This document shows, piece after piece, positions 34,033 to 44,051 of a stretch of DNA of 64,000 nt (positions within the stretch are counted from its first letter, which is position 1; the number at the start of each line of letters is the position of its first letter). Source of the DNA: a bacterium 1XD21-13 (GTDB lineage: Bacteria; Bacillota; Clostridia; Lachnospirales; Lachnospiraceae); NCBI GenBank assembly GCA_009917555.1, contig QZDX01000004.1:124001-188000 (forward strand). The letters are read 5' to 3'. The position numbers and the translations under genes were made by a program. The notes under the pieces are model-generated. The model saw only the letters and a list, made by a program, of their open reading frames with translations, was not told the origin of the DNA and did not search any database.

Positions 34033-37000
34033 ATGGTATCTTCGGATTTAAAACAAGCGGCGGGAATCATGCGCAAGCAAAAAAAAAGTAAACGGTGGCA
34101 GAAGGGATTTTGGGGTCTGGCAATTGCGGTAGTAGCGGGAACAGTTGCCATACTGACGCTGACCGGTCAGGCGCTGACCCATAAGACAAAGCTTTTGAAC
34201 TGTCAGTTAGAGGTACATGAGCATACAGACGACTGCTACGACGAGGAAGATAACCTTATCTGTGGCTATGCGGACTATGTAGTTCATGTACATAACGATG
34301 ACTGCTATGATTCCGATGGGAATCTGGTATGCACGCTGCCTGAGAAAGAAGAGCATGAGCATGAGGAGGCCTGCTATGAGGAGCAGCAGATTCTGATCTG
34401 CGAGGCGGCTGAGGAGGCCGGAGCGGAAGGGCATACCCATACGGAAGAGTGCTACGGAACGGAGCAGGGAGGACTGACCTGCGGAAAAGAAGAGCACACC
34501 CATGATGACAGCTGCTATTCCCATGAAAGCGTGCTGGCCTGCGATAAGGAAGAGCACGGACATGGGGATGAGTGTTATGACGAGAACGGAGAACTTGTTT
34601 GCGGAAATGAGGAGCACAGCCATGGTGATGAGTGTTATCAGACCAATGAGGTATGCATCTGTGGTATGGAAGAGCATACCCATGATGATTCCTGCAACGG
34701 AGCACAGGAGCAGGTGTTGATCTGCGGGAAAGAGGAGACCGAGAGCGTAGCGGGTCATACCCATACGGAGGAATGTTACAAGACAGAGAAGGTATTAGTC
34801 TGCGGAGAGCTGGAGCTTCATACCCATGAGGAAGCATTGGTAGAAGATGGCGGCTGTTATGAAGAGGACGCTTTTGACGAGGAGACAGGTGAGTTTATAG
34901 AGGGAAGTCTGCCGGTATGCGGACTGCTGCAGCTGGAGGAGCATACCCATGGGGAAGACTGCTTTGAGGTTGTGGAGCTGACGGAGGAGGAGATAGGATC
35001 TCATGCACACAGTGCAAAATGCTATGACGAGGACGGCAATCTGATCTGCGGTTACGAGGAGCCTGTGGAGGAAAAGGCTCATGAGCATGATGAAAGCTGT
35101 TATGCAGAAGACGGAAGTCTGACCTGTGGCTATGAGGATGCAAAGGATCATCAGCATGATGTGAATTGCTATGATGAAAATGGCTATGTGACCTGCGGCT
35201 ACAAAGGAGTGAAGGCCCATGAGCACGATGCGGAATGTTATGATGCGGAAGGAAACCAGATTTGCGGCTATGAGGGCGTAAAGGATCACCAGCATGACGC
35301 AGATTGCTATGATATATTTAACAATCTAATCTGTGGCTATAAAGAAGTGGCAGATCATGAGCATACGGAAAGCTGCTATGACGAGGACGGCAATTTGATT
35401 TGCGGCTATGAGGTTCTGGAAGCATATGAGCTGAGTAAGACCTTTGAGTGTGATGATTATATCGTTGTAGCAAGATACAATACGGATGCCAATCTTCCGG
35501 AGGAGGCGGCACTCTTAGTAGAAACGATTACGGCAGACAGTGACGGAGAGCACTACGGAAACCGCGAGGCAGAGTATCGTGAAATGACAGGTGATGCGGA
35601 TGCTTCCATGAGAGCTTTGCTCAAGATTGGCTTCTATGATGAGAAGGGTGAAGAAATCGAGCCTGAGGCTTCGGTGAGTGTTGCCGTACAATTCCTGGAT
35701 GAGGATGGATTGGCAGAAGGAAAGCCTATCACCATCATTCATTTCGCAGAGGAAGGCACAGAGAAGCTGAACGGAAGCAAAGCAAAGAATAATAGCACAA
35801 CCTTCAAGATGGAAAGCTTTTCGGAGATTGCCATTGGATATGGAGAGGAAGAGGAATCCAGGATAGGAGAGGACGGAAGTATCCGCCTCTCTGACTCCTT
35901 TGAACAGGAGGCAGATCCCTTTCGCATTATCTTTCATGTAGAGGGGGACGCAAAGCTGGCAAAGGATCAGGATACTTTGTCAGAAAATAAGTGGGAAGAA
36001 GCTATCCCTGTTTGGCCGGAGGAGGAAGGACAGCCCAAGGCAGAGGAGAGTGAGAAGGAAGCTGTAACTCCGGAGACAGACGAAAATGAACCCGTATCCA
36101 CACCGGAGGAGGAAGGGGCTTTGACTGAGATCTCCCAAGATGAGACGGATAGTGTGGAAGGCGACAGTGAAAATCAGCTGGAAGGCGACAATGCAACAGC
36201 AGCTTTGACCTCAAAGGACTCCAAATTAAAATTTCATGTGGAATTTTTAGAGGAGGGTTCTGAGCTGTATGAAGCAGTTAAGAAATATGTCGGCGAATCG
36301 GATGAAACGGTTACACGGCGTATCCTTCAGGCTTTGACGTACTCTATGACTTATGACGGTGCGGAGTTGGACTTATTGGAGTGTAAGGTTACGGCAGAGA
36401 TTATTCCGGAAGAGACGCTGATTGAGGAAGTAGAGGGGCTCACTGGTACAGAAGAAGATTCGGAGGTAGCTTATTCACTCACGGCCCTTGGCGTATCCGA
36501 GGATATATCGGATGATATCCGGGTAAAAGAGCTGGAGAGTGTTGAGCTGGAAGAAAAGCTGGATGACGTTGCGGTAGAAGCGAAGCCGCAGATGCTTAAG
36601 ATGGACGTTGCTTTGGATAGTAATATTATGGCATTGGCGGACGAATCGACGGCAAATCCTACTTTTATCGTGCAGTATTATGCTTATGCGCAGATTATGG
36701 CAACTGAAAATCCTGGGGGTGCAGAAGCAATTCCAATTATTGATACGGTGCAGAACGGGCAGGACGGCGTATTTGGTGGGGCTCAGCTACCCACGAACAC
36801 TACAAAGCCTGCGACCCGAAATATGTATGTAGTGCCTGCAAATGAGGGGCCCTATACTGACGAATGGCCTGTATATAATCCTGCATATATAAGCAAGGAT
36901 TCTACAGACTCATTGACTAAGATTTATACGGCGGATCTATACGAATTTAAAGAAGCATCGGGTGGTTTGGCTCATATTAATAAATTTGCAAAAGATGGCT

Positions 37001-38832
37001 TGAATTATGATCTTTATGAAGTCTGGGTATTAAAGGATAAAACCAAAGTTGACAGCACCACAATCGATGGTACAAACAAAGACGGATGGGATGTCTATAG
37101 GGGAGAGCAAATTAAAAAGCTGGTGTTCCGCAATAATGATACGACTGGAGATGATGAAATCTCAATACAAATCACGAAGGACACCGTGATTCGCCTTGTT
37201 GGGAGAAGCAACACGGCGGTAGATAAGCAATATCCTGTACGATTTTTTGACTATGATTTTACGGATGGTACAGATGCACAGGAGTTGTATGATGGAAAGA
37301 ATGGAAAGAAAGCAGCAAACATTAATTTGCAAGGGATCAATTCTCCTTTGAACTATGAGCGAAATGGAAAACCGAAATATGGATTTGGTAATAACAGTAG
37401 TAGTGGAACGACCGGATTAAAGGATGAAAAGTTGGATGGACACAATATTAATGTGGCCAGAACTCCTGCAAAGACAATAATTGAAAAATGTTCTTTTGGA
37501 CTAGTTAATTCTAAACTGTCATCAGAAGGATTTCCTGTGCTTAAGCCAGATGCACCTGATTTGTTTAATCCGCAGGCAAAGAATGTAAATGGTCGGGAAG
37601 AGATCAGCGAACGCAAGCTTAGTTTTAACCGTGATGGAGATACCTATACACTTACATCGGTAGTTGGAAGTGAGAAGCATGCACAAAATCTGGATCAATT
37701 CCAGAAAAGACCACAAAAGGCTTATGGAACGGATGATCAGATATGGACAAATCAATTTTGGCCAATGGATAATGCTCCCACCTTTGGTGATACGGCAAAT
37801 AGACACGACCCCAAATTTGGAAGGGTAGTTTATACAACTAAAGATAAGTGGGGGGGAACTCTAGAGCACTCAATTGGCGGATTGGCTGTATCAGATGATA
37901 AAAAAGATCATAACAGTTTTTTTGGCATGAACTTTGAAGTTGAGTTCGAACTGACAGAAGATTATGTAGGACCATTAAACTACTACTTCTTTGGCGATGA
38001 TGATATGTGGGTATTCCTGGAATATCCGGACGGCACTACACAGCTGATCTGTGACATCGGTGGAGTTCATCAGGCAGCAGGAGAATATGTGGATCTGTGG
38101 AACTATATTCGGAAGCCGGAGGATAATTTAGAGAATAAGGATAATAACAGTAACGGCAGTAGCAACAGTAATGCAGATGAATCCAACCAAGAGGACGATC
38201 GCGTAAAGCCGAAATATAAACTGAAATTCTTTTACACAGAAAGAGGAGCCTCTGGTTCCACCTGTTGGATGCAGTTTACCTTGCCGTCCGTAAATGCGGT
38301 TCCTGTTATAGACTATACAGGTAATGTTAAGAGTACATTGACCTTGGGCAAGACTGTAGAAGGAGAACCAACCAATCAGCGCTTCGACTTTACAATTGAA
38401 TTCAGTGGCGAAGCGGCAAATATTGCTACCAATGATTATCCTTATCGGATAAAGAACAAGGATGGAAAGTTAATAGAGTCAGGAGATATTCGTTCCGGAG
38501 GCACATTTAAGTTAGGGCATGAGGAAACGATAGAGGTGTTTAATCTGCCTGATAATACGAAGTATGTCATTAAAGAAACGAATCATGCCGGTTATGATCC
38601 GGATCTAGGTGATAAGAATACGTCGGGGACAATCACAAAGGATCAGACAGTGGAAGGTAATATTGACTGGAAGAAAGATGATATTGTGGATTATATTAAT
38701 AAGGAAGTTGAATACGAACTCCCCGAAACCGGAGGCCCCGGGCCTAGTGCATATATAATTGCGGGCGCTTTAGGATTATTATTAGGCGCAGGCTTTATAT
38801 ATAGAAAAAAGTCGAGAAGGGGGGCAGCATGA
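34033..38832 (+). CDS. Giant LPETG-anchored adhesin with about 17 HxH...C...C modules
   Basis: A 1599-residue cell-wall protein. A basic N-terminus and hydrophobic segment (25-45) act as signal peptide. Residues 62-462 hold about 17 tandem modules of roughly 23 residues with pattern HxH-x4-C-(Y)-x(8-11)-C (for example HEHDESCYAEDGSLTCGYED). An Ig-like region (465-620), an acidic linker, further beta domains, and a fibro-slime/PA14-like domain (around 1290-1430: YYFFGDDDMWVFLEYPDG, CDIGGVHQAAGEYVDLW, KFFYTERGASGS) follow, then a Cna/DUF7601-like repeat. The C-terminus is a sortase signal: LPETG at 1563-1567, a helix and RRG tail. GGAGG precedes ATG 34033. It is probably the tip or main adhesin of the sortase-built pilus. 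Base composition shifts to AT-rich in the distal half. Confidence 0.9.
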   Translation: MVSSDLKQAAGIMRKQKKSKRWQKGFWGLAIAVVAGTVAILTLTGQALTHKTKLLNCQLEVHEHTDDCYDEEDNLICGYADYVVHVHNDDCYDSDGNLVCTLPEKEEHEHEEACYEEQQILICEAAEEAGAEGHTHTEECYGTEQGGLTCGKEEHTHDDSCYSHESVLACDKEEHGHGDECYDENGELVCGNEEHSHGDECYQTNEVCICGMEEHTHDDSCNGAQEQVLICGKEETESVAGHTHTEECYKTEKVLVCGELELHTHEEALVEDGGCYEEDAFDEETGEFIEGSLPVCGLLQLEEHTHGEDCFEVVELTEEEIGSHAHSAKCYDEDGNLICGYEEPVEEKAHEHDESCYAEDGSLTCGYEDAKDHQHDVNCYDENGYVTCGYKGVKAHEHDAECYDAEGNQICGYEGVKDHQHDADCYDIFNNLICGYKEVADHEHTESCYDEDGNLICGYEVLEAYELSKTFECDDYIVVARYNTDANLPEEAALLVETITADSDGEHYGNREAEYREMTGDADASMRALLKIGFYDEKGEEIEPEASVSVAVQFLDEDGLAEGKPITIIHFAEEGTEKLNGSKAKNNSTTFKMESFSEIAIGYGEEEESRIGEDGSIRLSDSFEQEADPFRIIFHVEGDAKLAKDQDTLSENKWEEAIPVWPEEEGQPKAEESEKEAVTPETDENEPVSTPEEEGALTEISQDETDSVEGDSENQLEGDNATAALTSKDSKLKFHVEFLEEGSELYEAVKKYVGESDETVTRRILQALTYSMTYDGAELDLLECKVTAEIIPEETLIEEVEGLTGTEEDSEVAYSLTALGVSEDISDDIRVKELESVELEEKLDDVAVEAKPQMLKMDVALDSNIMALADESTANPTFIVQYYAYAQIMATENPGGAEAIPIIDTVQNGQDGVFGGAQLPTNTTKPATRNMYVVPANEGPYTDEWPVYNPAYISKDSTDSLTKIYTADLYEFKEASGGLAHINKFAKDGLNYDLYEVWVLKDKTKVDSTTIDGTNKDGWDVYRGEQIKKLVFRNNDTTGDDEISIQITKDTVIRLVGRSNTAVDKQYPVRFFDYDFTDGTDAQELYDGKNGKKAANINLQGINSPLNYERNGKPKYGFGNNSSSGTTGLKDEKLDGHNINVARTPAKTIIEKCSFGLVNSKLSSEGFPVLKPDAPDLFNPQAKNVNGREEISERKLSFNRDGDTYTLTSVVGSEKHAQNLDQFQKRPQKAYGTDDQIWTNQFWPMDNAPTFGDTANRHDPKFGRVVYTTKDKWGGTLEHSIGGLAVSDDKKDHNSFFGMNFEVEFELTEDYVGPLNYYFFGDDDMWVFLEYPDGTTQLICDIGGVHQAAGEYVDLWNYIRKPEDNLENKDNNSNGSSNSNADESNQEDDRVKPKYKLKFFYTERGASGSTCWMQFTLPSVNAVPVIDYTGNVKSTLTLGKTVEGEPTNQRFDFTIEFSGEAANIATNDYPYRIKNKDGKLIESGDIRSGGTFKLGHEETIEVFNLPDNTKYVIKETNHAGYDPDLGDKNTSGTITKDQTVEGNIDWKKDDIVDYINKEVEYELPETGGPGPSAYIIAGALGLLLGAGFIYRKKSRRGAA
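34216..35415 (+). repeat. Tandem coding repeats of the HxH...C...C module
   Basis: About 17 copies of roughly 70 bases each, clearly related but not identical at the DNA level (recurrent GAGCA(T/C)-CATGA-GA-TGCTATGA words). The array is prone to expansion or contraction by recombination. Confidence 0.85.
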
Positions 38833-38937
38833 ATTTCCTAGAAGCAGAGATTCAGGAAAAGTTTTGTGGTCCTTGGAATGGACTGCGTGTAAACAAGTAG
38901 AAACTTGGAAAATAGAAATTAGGAAAGGAATCAAATT

Positions 38938-40854
38938 ATGAAACAAATTAAGAAGATTGCCAGCCTTGTTCTGGCGTTGGTAATGGTATTGGCTATGTCA
39001 GTACCGGTAATGGCGGCTGATAACGATCCGCATACGATTACAGTTAAGCAAAACGCTGACGATACCACAGAGCATCAGTATGCCGCATATCAGATTTTTG
39101 CAGGCGATTTGGCTACGGTTGACGGAAAGCAAGTTCTTTCCAATATCATCTGGGGTTCCGGTGTAAATGATCCGGAGGCATTGCTCGCAGAATTAAAGGC
39201 AGATGAAGATGATGTATTTAGCAGGGCATTTGCTGATTGTAAGACGGCGGCCGATGTTGCAAAAGCATTGAGTGAATTTCCGAATACGGATGGTGGCGAA
39301 TCAGGATCACTTGATTATTTCGCAAGAATAGTTGAAAAGCATTTAAGCTCCGCCTATGAAAGTAAAACAGGTACAGGCGATGTTGAAATTGATGTAGTTG
39401 GATCAGGCTATTATCTAGTGAAGGATATCAAGGATAGCGTAGAAGCAGGCGGAGCCTATACCAGAGCTTTGTTAGAGGTTGTGGGCGATTCTGATATGGT
39501 AGTAAAATCAGAGGTTCCAAGCGGTGATAAGCAGGTTTATGTAGATGATACCAATACAGCGGATTCAAACAATGCAACCATTGGCTCTCATGTATCCTAC
39601 AAGATTACCAGCAAGGTGCCGAATTGGGCAGGCTACAATTACTATTACTTTATCATGAATGATACTTTAAGTGATGGCCTGACACTTGATTATGATTTGG
39701 CAAATGATATTGATAGCTTTAGCGTTACTGTGGGGGGCACGGAGTTAACCAGAGGCACAGATTATTATGTATATACAGGTGAAGATGCTGCGCCAAAGAC
39801 CTTCCGACTTGCGTTTGCAGATATTACACAATTTACGGTTGGCGCTGACATCGTTGTAAATTATTCTGCAACTGTAAATGATCAGGCTGTTATCGGAACG
39901 ACCGGTAACCCTAATACCTGGACATTACAGTATTCCAACAATCCGGATGATACTTTTGACGGAGAGCGTAAGGATGATGAGAATAAACCAGGTCTTCCGG
40001 CTGATGAGGCAAATGAGCCTTTAGGCGAGACACCGGAAGAGATAACTCTGACATACCTTACGGAGCTGGATATTACAAAGTATGCGAATGAGGTTGCAGA
40101 AGAACACTTGCTGGCAGGGGCTGAGTTTACTCTGACAGGTATTTCTAAGCAGGTTGTTTTGAAACAGGTAGATTACTACAGAGTAGCTGGGGAGAATGAA
40201 GTAGGTACACATTATCTGCTACTTGATGGAACTTATACAACAGAGGCACCCCAAGGAACAACATATGTAGAGATTGGTGTCGGCACAGCAGATACTACGA
40301 CTGGTTATTTAAAGGGTGAAGGAGAAAATAACTATTACGTTCCGAAAAACAAGGATGAATACATTGGAGAAACTCTTTACAAACTTGTAAGAGGTACCAA
40401 TGAAGACTATGCCGATGTTAATACAAAATATGTAAAGGATAAAGCAGATATAATCACCTATGTAGATGTTCCTGTTTCTATTGAGATGACAACTGATGGA
40501 GAGGGAAAGGCCTGCTTTAGGGGTCTTGGAGCTGGTGAGTACACTTTGAAAGAGACTGTAACACCAGAAGGCTTCAACACTCTTGATGAGATTAAAATTG
40601 TTATTAGTTTTAGAGGACCTGAAGTAGTAAATACAGGTGAGGAGCCTGGTTTTTGGGGAATGACTTGGAATGGTGAATCTGTAAATGGTGGAGATACTGG
40701 GATTTTTGCACAGGATGTTATCAACCAGTCCGGTTCCCTCCTTCCAAGCACTGGTGGTATCGGTACTACAATCTTCTATGTACTTGGCGGTATTCTGGTA
40801 GTAGGTGCATGTGTGCTTCTGGTAGTGAGAAAGCGCATGAGCAAAGCTGAGTAA
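38938..40854 (+). CDS. Major pilin-type protein, SpaA/FimA-like, LPSTG
   Basis: A 638-residue secreted pilin. The signal peptide ends VMA-AD (about residue 26). Several Ig-like/Cna-B domains follow; the last one shows TELDITKYANE with a candidate isopeptide Lys and the E-box-like YTLKETVTPEGFN. Residues near PSGDKQV after the first domain could hold the pilin-motif lysine used for sortase polymerisation, but this is a guess. The C-terminus is LPSTG (602-606), a membrane helix and RKRMSK. AGGAAAGG precedes ATG 38938. The class C sortase follows 116 bases downstream across a hairpin. Together they make a covalent pilus fibre on the cell surface. Confidence 0.9.
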   Translation: MKQIKKIASLVLALVMVLAMSVPVMAADNDPHTITVKQNADDTTEHQYAAYQIFAGDLATVDGKQVLSNIIWGSGVNDPEALLAELKADEDDVFSRAFADCKTAADVAKALSEFPNTDGGESGSLDYFARIVEKHLSSAYESKTGTGDVEIDVVGSGYYLVKDIKDSVEAGGAYTRALLEVVGDSDMVVKSEVPSGDKQVYVDDTNTADSNNATIGSHVSYKITSKVPNWAGYNYYYFIMNDTLSDGLTLDYDLANDIDSFSVTVGGTELTRGTDYYVYTGEDAAPKTFRLAFADITQFTVGADIVVNYSATVNDQAVIGTTGNPNTWTLQYSNNPDDTFDGERKDDENKPGLPADEANEPLGETPEEITLTYLTELDITKYANEVAEEHLLAGAEFTLTGISKQVVLKQVDYYRVAGENEVGTHYLLLDGTYTTEAPQGTTYVEIGVGTADTTTGYLKGEGENNYYVPKNKDEYIGETLYKLVRGTNEDYADVNTKYVKDKADIITYVDVPVSIEMTTDGEGKACFRGLGAGEYTLKETVTPEGFNTLDEIKIVISFRGPEVVNTGEEPGFWGMTWNGESVNGGDTGIFAQDVINQSGSLLPSTGGIGTTIFYVLGGILVVGACVLLVVRKRMSKAE

Positions 40855-40899
40855 GCCTTTCTAGTAGAATCAAATGTACATAAGAAAATGAATAAATAT

Positions 40900-40931
40900 G
40901 CTGCTCCGCCACCCTCGGGTGGTGGGGCGGC
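40900..40931 (+). promoter_or_regulatory. Hairpin between pilin and sortase genes
   Basis: GCTGCTCCGCCACC-CTCG-GGTGGTGGGGCGGC forms a strong stem with a tetraloop and no T-run; A-rich sequence follows. It fits a stabilising or attenuating element that keeps pilin mRNA above sortase mRNA. Confidence 0.6.
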
Positions 40932-40970
40932 AAAAGAAAATGTATACAACAATAAGGAGAGCCTCGCAGG

Positions 40971-41840
40971 ATGAAAAAATTTTTAAAAAAGCATTTGGTA
41001 GAAATGATTTTATCCCTGATTTTAATTGCGGGACTTTGCTTATTGCTGTATCCCACGGTTAGTGACTGGTGGAATTCCATGCACCAGACCCGTGCTATTG
41101 CAAGCTATACGGAAGCAGTAGAAAACACTTCGGAAGAGGATTTGCAGGCAATGCTGAATGCGGCTTATGCTTACAATGAAAGGCTTCGGAGTAGGGCAAG
41201 CAGCTTTACTCTAAATGAAGAAGAGATGGCAGAGTATGAATCCCTGCTGGATCTGGGTGGTTCCGGTGTTATGGGAGTAATAGAGATTCCGGTTATCAAG
41301 GTAAACCTTCCTATTTATCATGGAACAGAGGAAGAGGTCCTTCAGGTTGCTGTTGGTCATATTACGGGAAGCAGTCTTCCGGTTGGAGGAACGAGTACAC
41401 ATAGCCTTTTATCCGGGCATAGAGGCCTTCCGTCAGCAAGACTTTTTACGGATCTGGATAAAATTGTTGAGGGTGATATTTTTACCATTACGGTATTGAA
41501 TCATAAGATTACTTATCAGGTAGATCAGATCCGCATTGTTCTGCCAGAGGAAGTAGATCAGTTGTCTATTGTAGAAGGGGAGGATTACTGTACACTGATT
41601 ACCTGTACCCCCTATGGAGTAAACACTCATCGAATTCTGATACGCGGCCGTCGCATAGAAAATATGGAAGGAGAATTTGCTGTTCACAGAGAGGCAACGA
41701 GAATACCTTCTTATTTGGTGCTTTTGGCGGTGGGCCTGCCGGTATTAGTTCTCATATTTGCCGGGACACTGATTTATTATCAGTTAAAACGGCCAAAGAA
41801 AAGCGAGAAAGAGATCTTGGAGGATCTGAAAAATAGATAG
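40971..41840 (+). CDS. srtC: Class C (pilus) sortase
   Basis: A 289-residue membrane transpeptidase. It has an N-terminal transmembrane helix (10-30), a lid region (residues 75-95, SLLDLGGSG), GVIEIPVIKVNLPIYHGT, catalytic His150 in LLSGHRGLP, Cys212 in TLITCTPYG and Arg221 in THRILIRGRR, and a C-terminal transmembrane helix with basic tail, the mark of class C. The usual DP(W/F/Y) lid motif reads DLG here, so lid control may differ. It links pilin subunits through LPXTG threonine to pilin lysines. AAGGAGAG lies upstream of ATG 40971. It lies between the LPSTG pilin and an ancillary secreted protein. Confidence 0.93.
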   Translation: MKKFLKKHLVEMILSLILIAGLCLLLYPTVSDWWNSMHQTRAIASYTEAVENTSEEDLQAMLNAAYAYNERLRSRASSFTLNEEEMAEYESLLDLGGSGVMGVIEIPVIKVNLPIYHGTEEEVLQVAVGHITGSSLPVGGTSTHSLLSGHRGLPSARLFTDLDKIVEGDIFTITVLNHKITYQVDQIRIVLPEEVDQLSIVEGEDYCTLITCTPYGVNTHRILIRGRRIENMEGEFAVHREATRIPSYLVLLAVGLPVLVLIFAGTLIYYQLKRPKKSEKEILEDLKNR

Positions 41841-41869
41841 ATTTCATGAGGGTAAAGGAGGAACTGTTC

Positions 41870-43402
41870 ATGAAAAAGAGGTGGATATATCTGCTCACGG
41901 CGTTGACATTGGCAGTGGGCGTGTGTGCGGCAAAGCCCATGATAAGCGGAGCGGCGCCGGTTGACGTAACGAGAACGGACTGCTCAATGACAATTTATCC
42001 GGAGGACCCCAAAAAGGATGAGGCTTTGAGATTTGGGGATGATTTGAATAAAGCCAATATCCTGGTAGATGTGTATAAAGTGGCTTCTGCTGTAAAGACG
42101 CCGGGATATGATGCCTATTCTTATAAATTTGAGAATGTTTATTCGGGGCTGGAAGCAGATTTCTTGAGAAAATTAGAGAATCAGCAGAACCGAACGCCCA
42201 AAGAGCCGGGCCAGACAAGAGACGAAGATGAACTAAAGGCTTCTGACTGGCAGGAATTAGCACAGGCAGTAGGGAAGATCGCACTGGGAAATGGAAAAGA
42301 TGTTAAGCCGGGAGATACTCCATTTGCACGGGGGATAGATATTACAGGGAACTTGGGGAAAAATACGGCTGGGCTTTTAGATGCAGGCCTGTACCTCTTA
42401 ATTGCAAGAAGTAATACCATGCCAAATGTAGAGGATTATCTGGTTACTATGCAGAGTGCGACAGATCAAAGTGTGAATGGAAATATGGCTACGATAGCAA
42501 ACTCTGAGAAGTATACCTATATTTTTGCGCCACAGTTGATTTCCGTGCCAATGAGACAGACGGATATACGAGGTCAGGGACCAGATGCGGAGAATGGGCC
42601 TATTCCAGGATATGGCATTGTAGAAGATGAAATTGTTTCAGAAAACGATTATATAACTTCTGACCTCGGAGCCTGGATTTATAATGTAAATGTGTATCTT
42701 AAGCCGGTTCGCGTTTTGCGGTACGGTTCTTTAGAGATTCAAAAGAAGCTTCAGGTATATGAGTCAGAGGAAGAGGTATTGAAACCTACAGAGGGAGGAC
42801 TGGGACAGGAAGAAAAAACTACTTTCATATTCGAGGCATCCTGGGATAATCTGGATTATGATCCGTTAACTATGCCGGAAAGTGAAAAAAGGAAATCCAA
42901 GATAGACAGCCTCACATTCCCAATTGTAAAAGAGGATGGAACCAAAGTATATGACTGGCAGTTATATATGGACAGAATTCCGGTTGGGGTAGATGTAACG
43001 GTAAAAGAGGTATACTCGGGGGCGAGCTATGAAGTGGTAGGCTCAGCTACCCAGACAATACGGATACAAGCAGAGAAAATTAAAAACGGAATTGCCCTTT
43101 TGGATCAAAATAACGCAGTAAAAACTATTGTCAATTCATCGGATATTAACCCTCCTGTAGATGAAGACGGAAAACGTACAGAAGTTGATAGTGAAGGAAA
43201 GCCGATTAAAAAAATAATGGCCTCAGTAGCCTTTACTAATACCTACAATTGGGATCAGAAAAAGGGATACGGAATCAAAAACCAGTTTACTTATGATAAG
43301 GACGGAGACTGGATTTGGACCTCCGATCCAAAACAGGATGGGGACGGAACTTCCGTCCATGATCCAATGGTAACTCGTACGGAAGCAGGAGCAACCCCTT
43401 AA
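41870..43402 (+). CDS. Secreted ancillary pilus-locus protein (510 aa)
   Basis: A signal peptide (MKKRWIYLLTALTLAVGVCAAKPMISGAA, given here as two halves: basic start, hydrophobic core, Ala-rich end) precedes a pilin-like beta-rich body with AGLYLLIARS and YTYIFAPQLISVP, typical of the N-terminal domain of SpaA-type proteins, and a Cna-like domain (SLEIQKKLQVYESEEE ... VDVTVKEVYSGASYEV). No LPXTG or membrane helix closes it: it ends TRTEAGATP. Either it is released, is bound by partners, or a sorting domain was lost. AAAGGAGG fixes ATG 41870 over an upstream start at 41846. It is followed by the TasA-like genes after 22 bases. Confidence 0.8.
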   Translation: MKKRWIYLLTALTLAVGVCAAKPMISGAAPVDVTRTDCSMTIYPEDPKKDEALRFGDDLNKANILVDVYKVASAVKTPGYDAYSYKFENVYSGLEADFLRKLENQQNRTPKEPGQTRDEDELKASDWQELAQAVGKIALGNGKDVKPGDTPFARGIDITGNLGKNTAGLLDAGLYLLIARSNTMPNVEDYLVTMQSATDQSVNGNMATIANSEKYTYIFAPQLISVPMRQTDIRGQGPDAENGPIPGYGIVEDEIVSENDYITSDLGAWIYNVNVYLKPVRVLRYGSLEIQKKLQVYESEEEVLKPTEGGLGQEEKTTFIFEASWDNLDYDPLTMPESEKRKSKIDSLTFPIVKEDGTKVYDWQLYMDRIPVGVDVTVKEVYSGASYEVVGSATQTIRIQAEKIKNGIALLDQNNAVKTIVNSSDINPPVDEDGKRTEVDSEGKPIKKIMASVAFTNTYNWDQKKGYGIKNQFTYDKDGDWIWTSDPKQDGDGTSVHDPMVTRTEAGATP

Positions 43403-43424
43403 TAACCGCGGAATAGGAGGATAA

Positions 43425-44051
43425 ATGAATATGAAGAAGACAAAATATCTCTTAACTCTCCTTGCTGCGGGAACAATTTTGACCGCAGGCATCGGGCAGG
43501 CAATGGCCTACTTTACCACTTATGTGGAGGCGGAGGGTAATTTTACTATCCGGCTCGGGGATGAGACAAAGATCACAGAGACCTTTACAAACTGGACCAA
43601 GACGCTTACGGTAACCAATGAGGAAGGCTCGGAACCGGTATTTGTCAGGGCAAAGGCTTTTTACGCACCTGAATCGTTGACTCTAACCTACACAGGAGAA
43701 GGGTGGTCAAAGGGCGATGATGATTATTATTACTACAATGCTGTGCTTGGTGGAGGTGAATCCGCAAAGCCTTTGGAGGTTAAGATAGAGAATATACCCA
43801 AAGATGTGGCAAAGGGAGACGTATTTAATGTCATTGTCATTTATGAGAGTACACCGGCCCTTTATGACGAAACCGGTGAGAATCCCTACGCGGACTGGAC
43901 TTCCGAGCTTGTAGTGACCGGAAGAACGGAAAGCTCCGCAAAGCCTGGTCCCAGTGACGGGAATGAAGACCAGAAAAAGCCTGATGAGAGCGAAAAGACG
44001 GAAGGTAACGGTGATAATGAAGGCAACTCGGAAGGAGGCGGTGAATCATGA
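43425..44051 (+). CDS. TasA/camelysin-like SipW-dependent secreted protein
   Basis: A 208-residue protein. The N-terminus (LLTLLAAGTILTAGIGQAMAYFTTYVEAEGNF) has the SipW-dependent pattern: Ala-rich core followed by AYFT. A beta-sandwich body (TKTLTVTNEEGSEPVFVRAKAFY) matches the TasA/CalY fibre family in layout. The C-terminal 45 residues are Gly/Asn/Glu/Lys-rich and disordered. In Bacillus such proteins polymerise into biofilm fibres after cleavage by SipW, which is encoded here at 46680. AGGAGG lies 4 bases before ATG 43425; ATG 43431 is also possible. It overlaps the next gene by 4 bases. Confidence 0.8.
   Translation: MNMKKTKYLLTLLAAGTILTAGIGQAMAYFTTYVEAEGNFTIRLGDETKITETFTNWTKTLTVTNEEGSEPVFVRAKAFYAPESLTLTYTGEGWSKGDDDYYYYNAVLGGGESAKPLEVKIENIPKDVAKGDVFNVIVIYESTPALYDETGENPYADWTSELVVTGRTESSAKPGPSDGNEDQKKPDESEKTEGNGDNEGNSEGGGES

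Noticed and set aside
34216-35415. Possible CRISPR array
   Set aside because: The repeats are coding, keep one reading frame, vary in length and sequence, and lack unique spacers of equal length. No cas genes are near.
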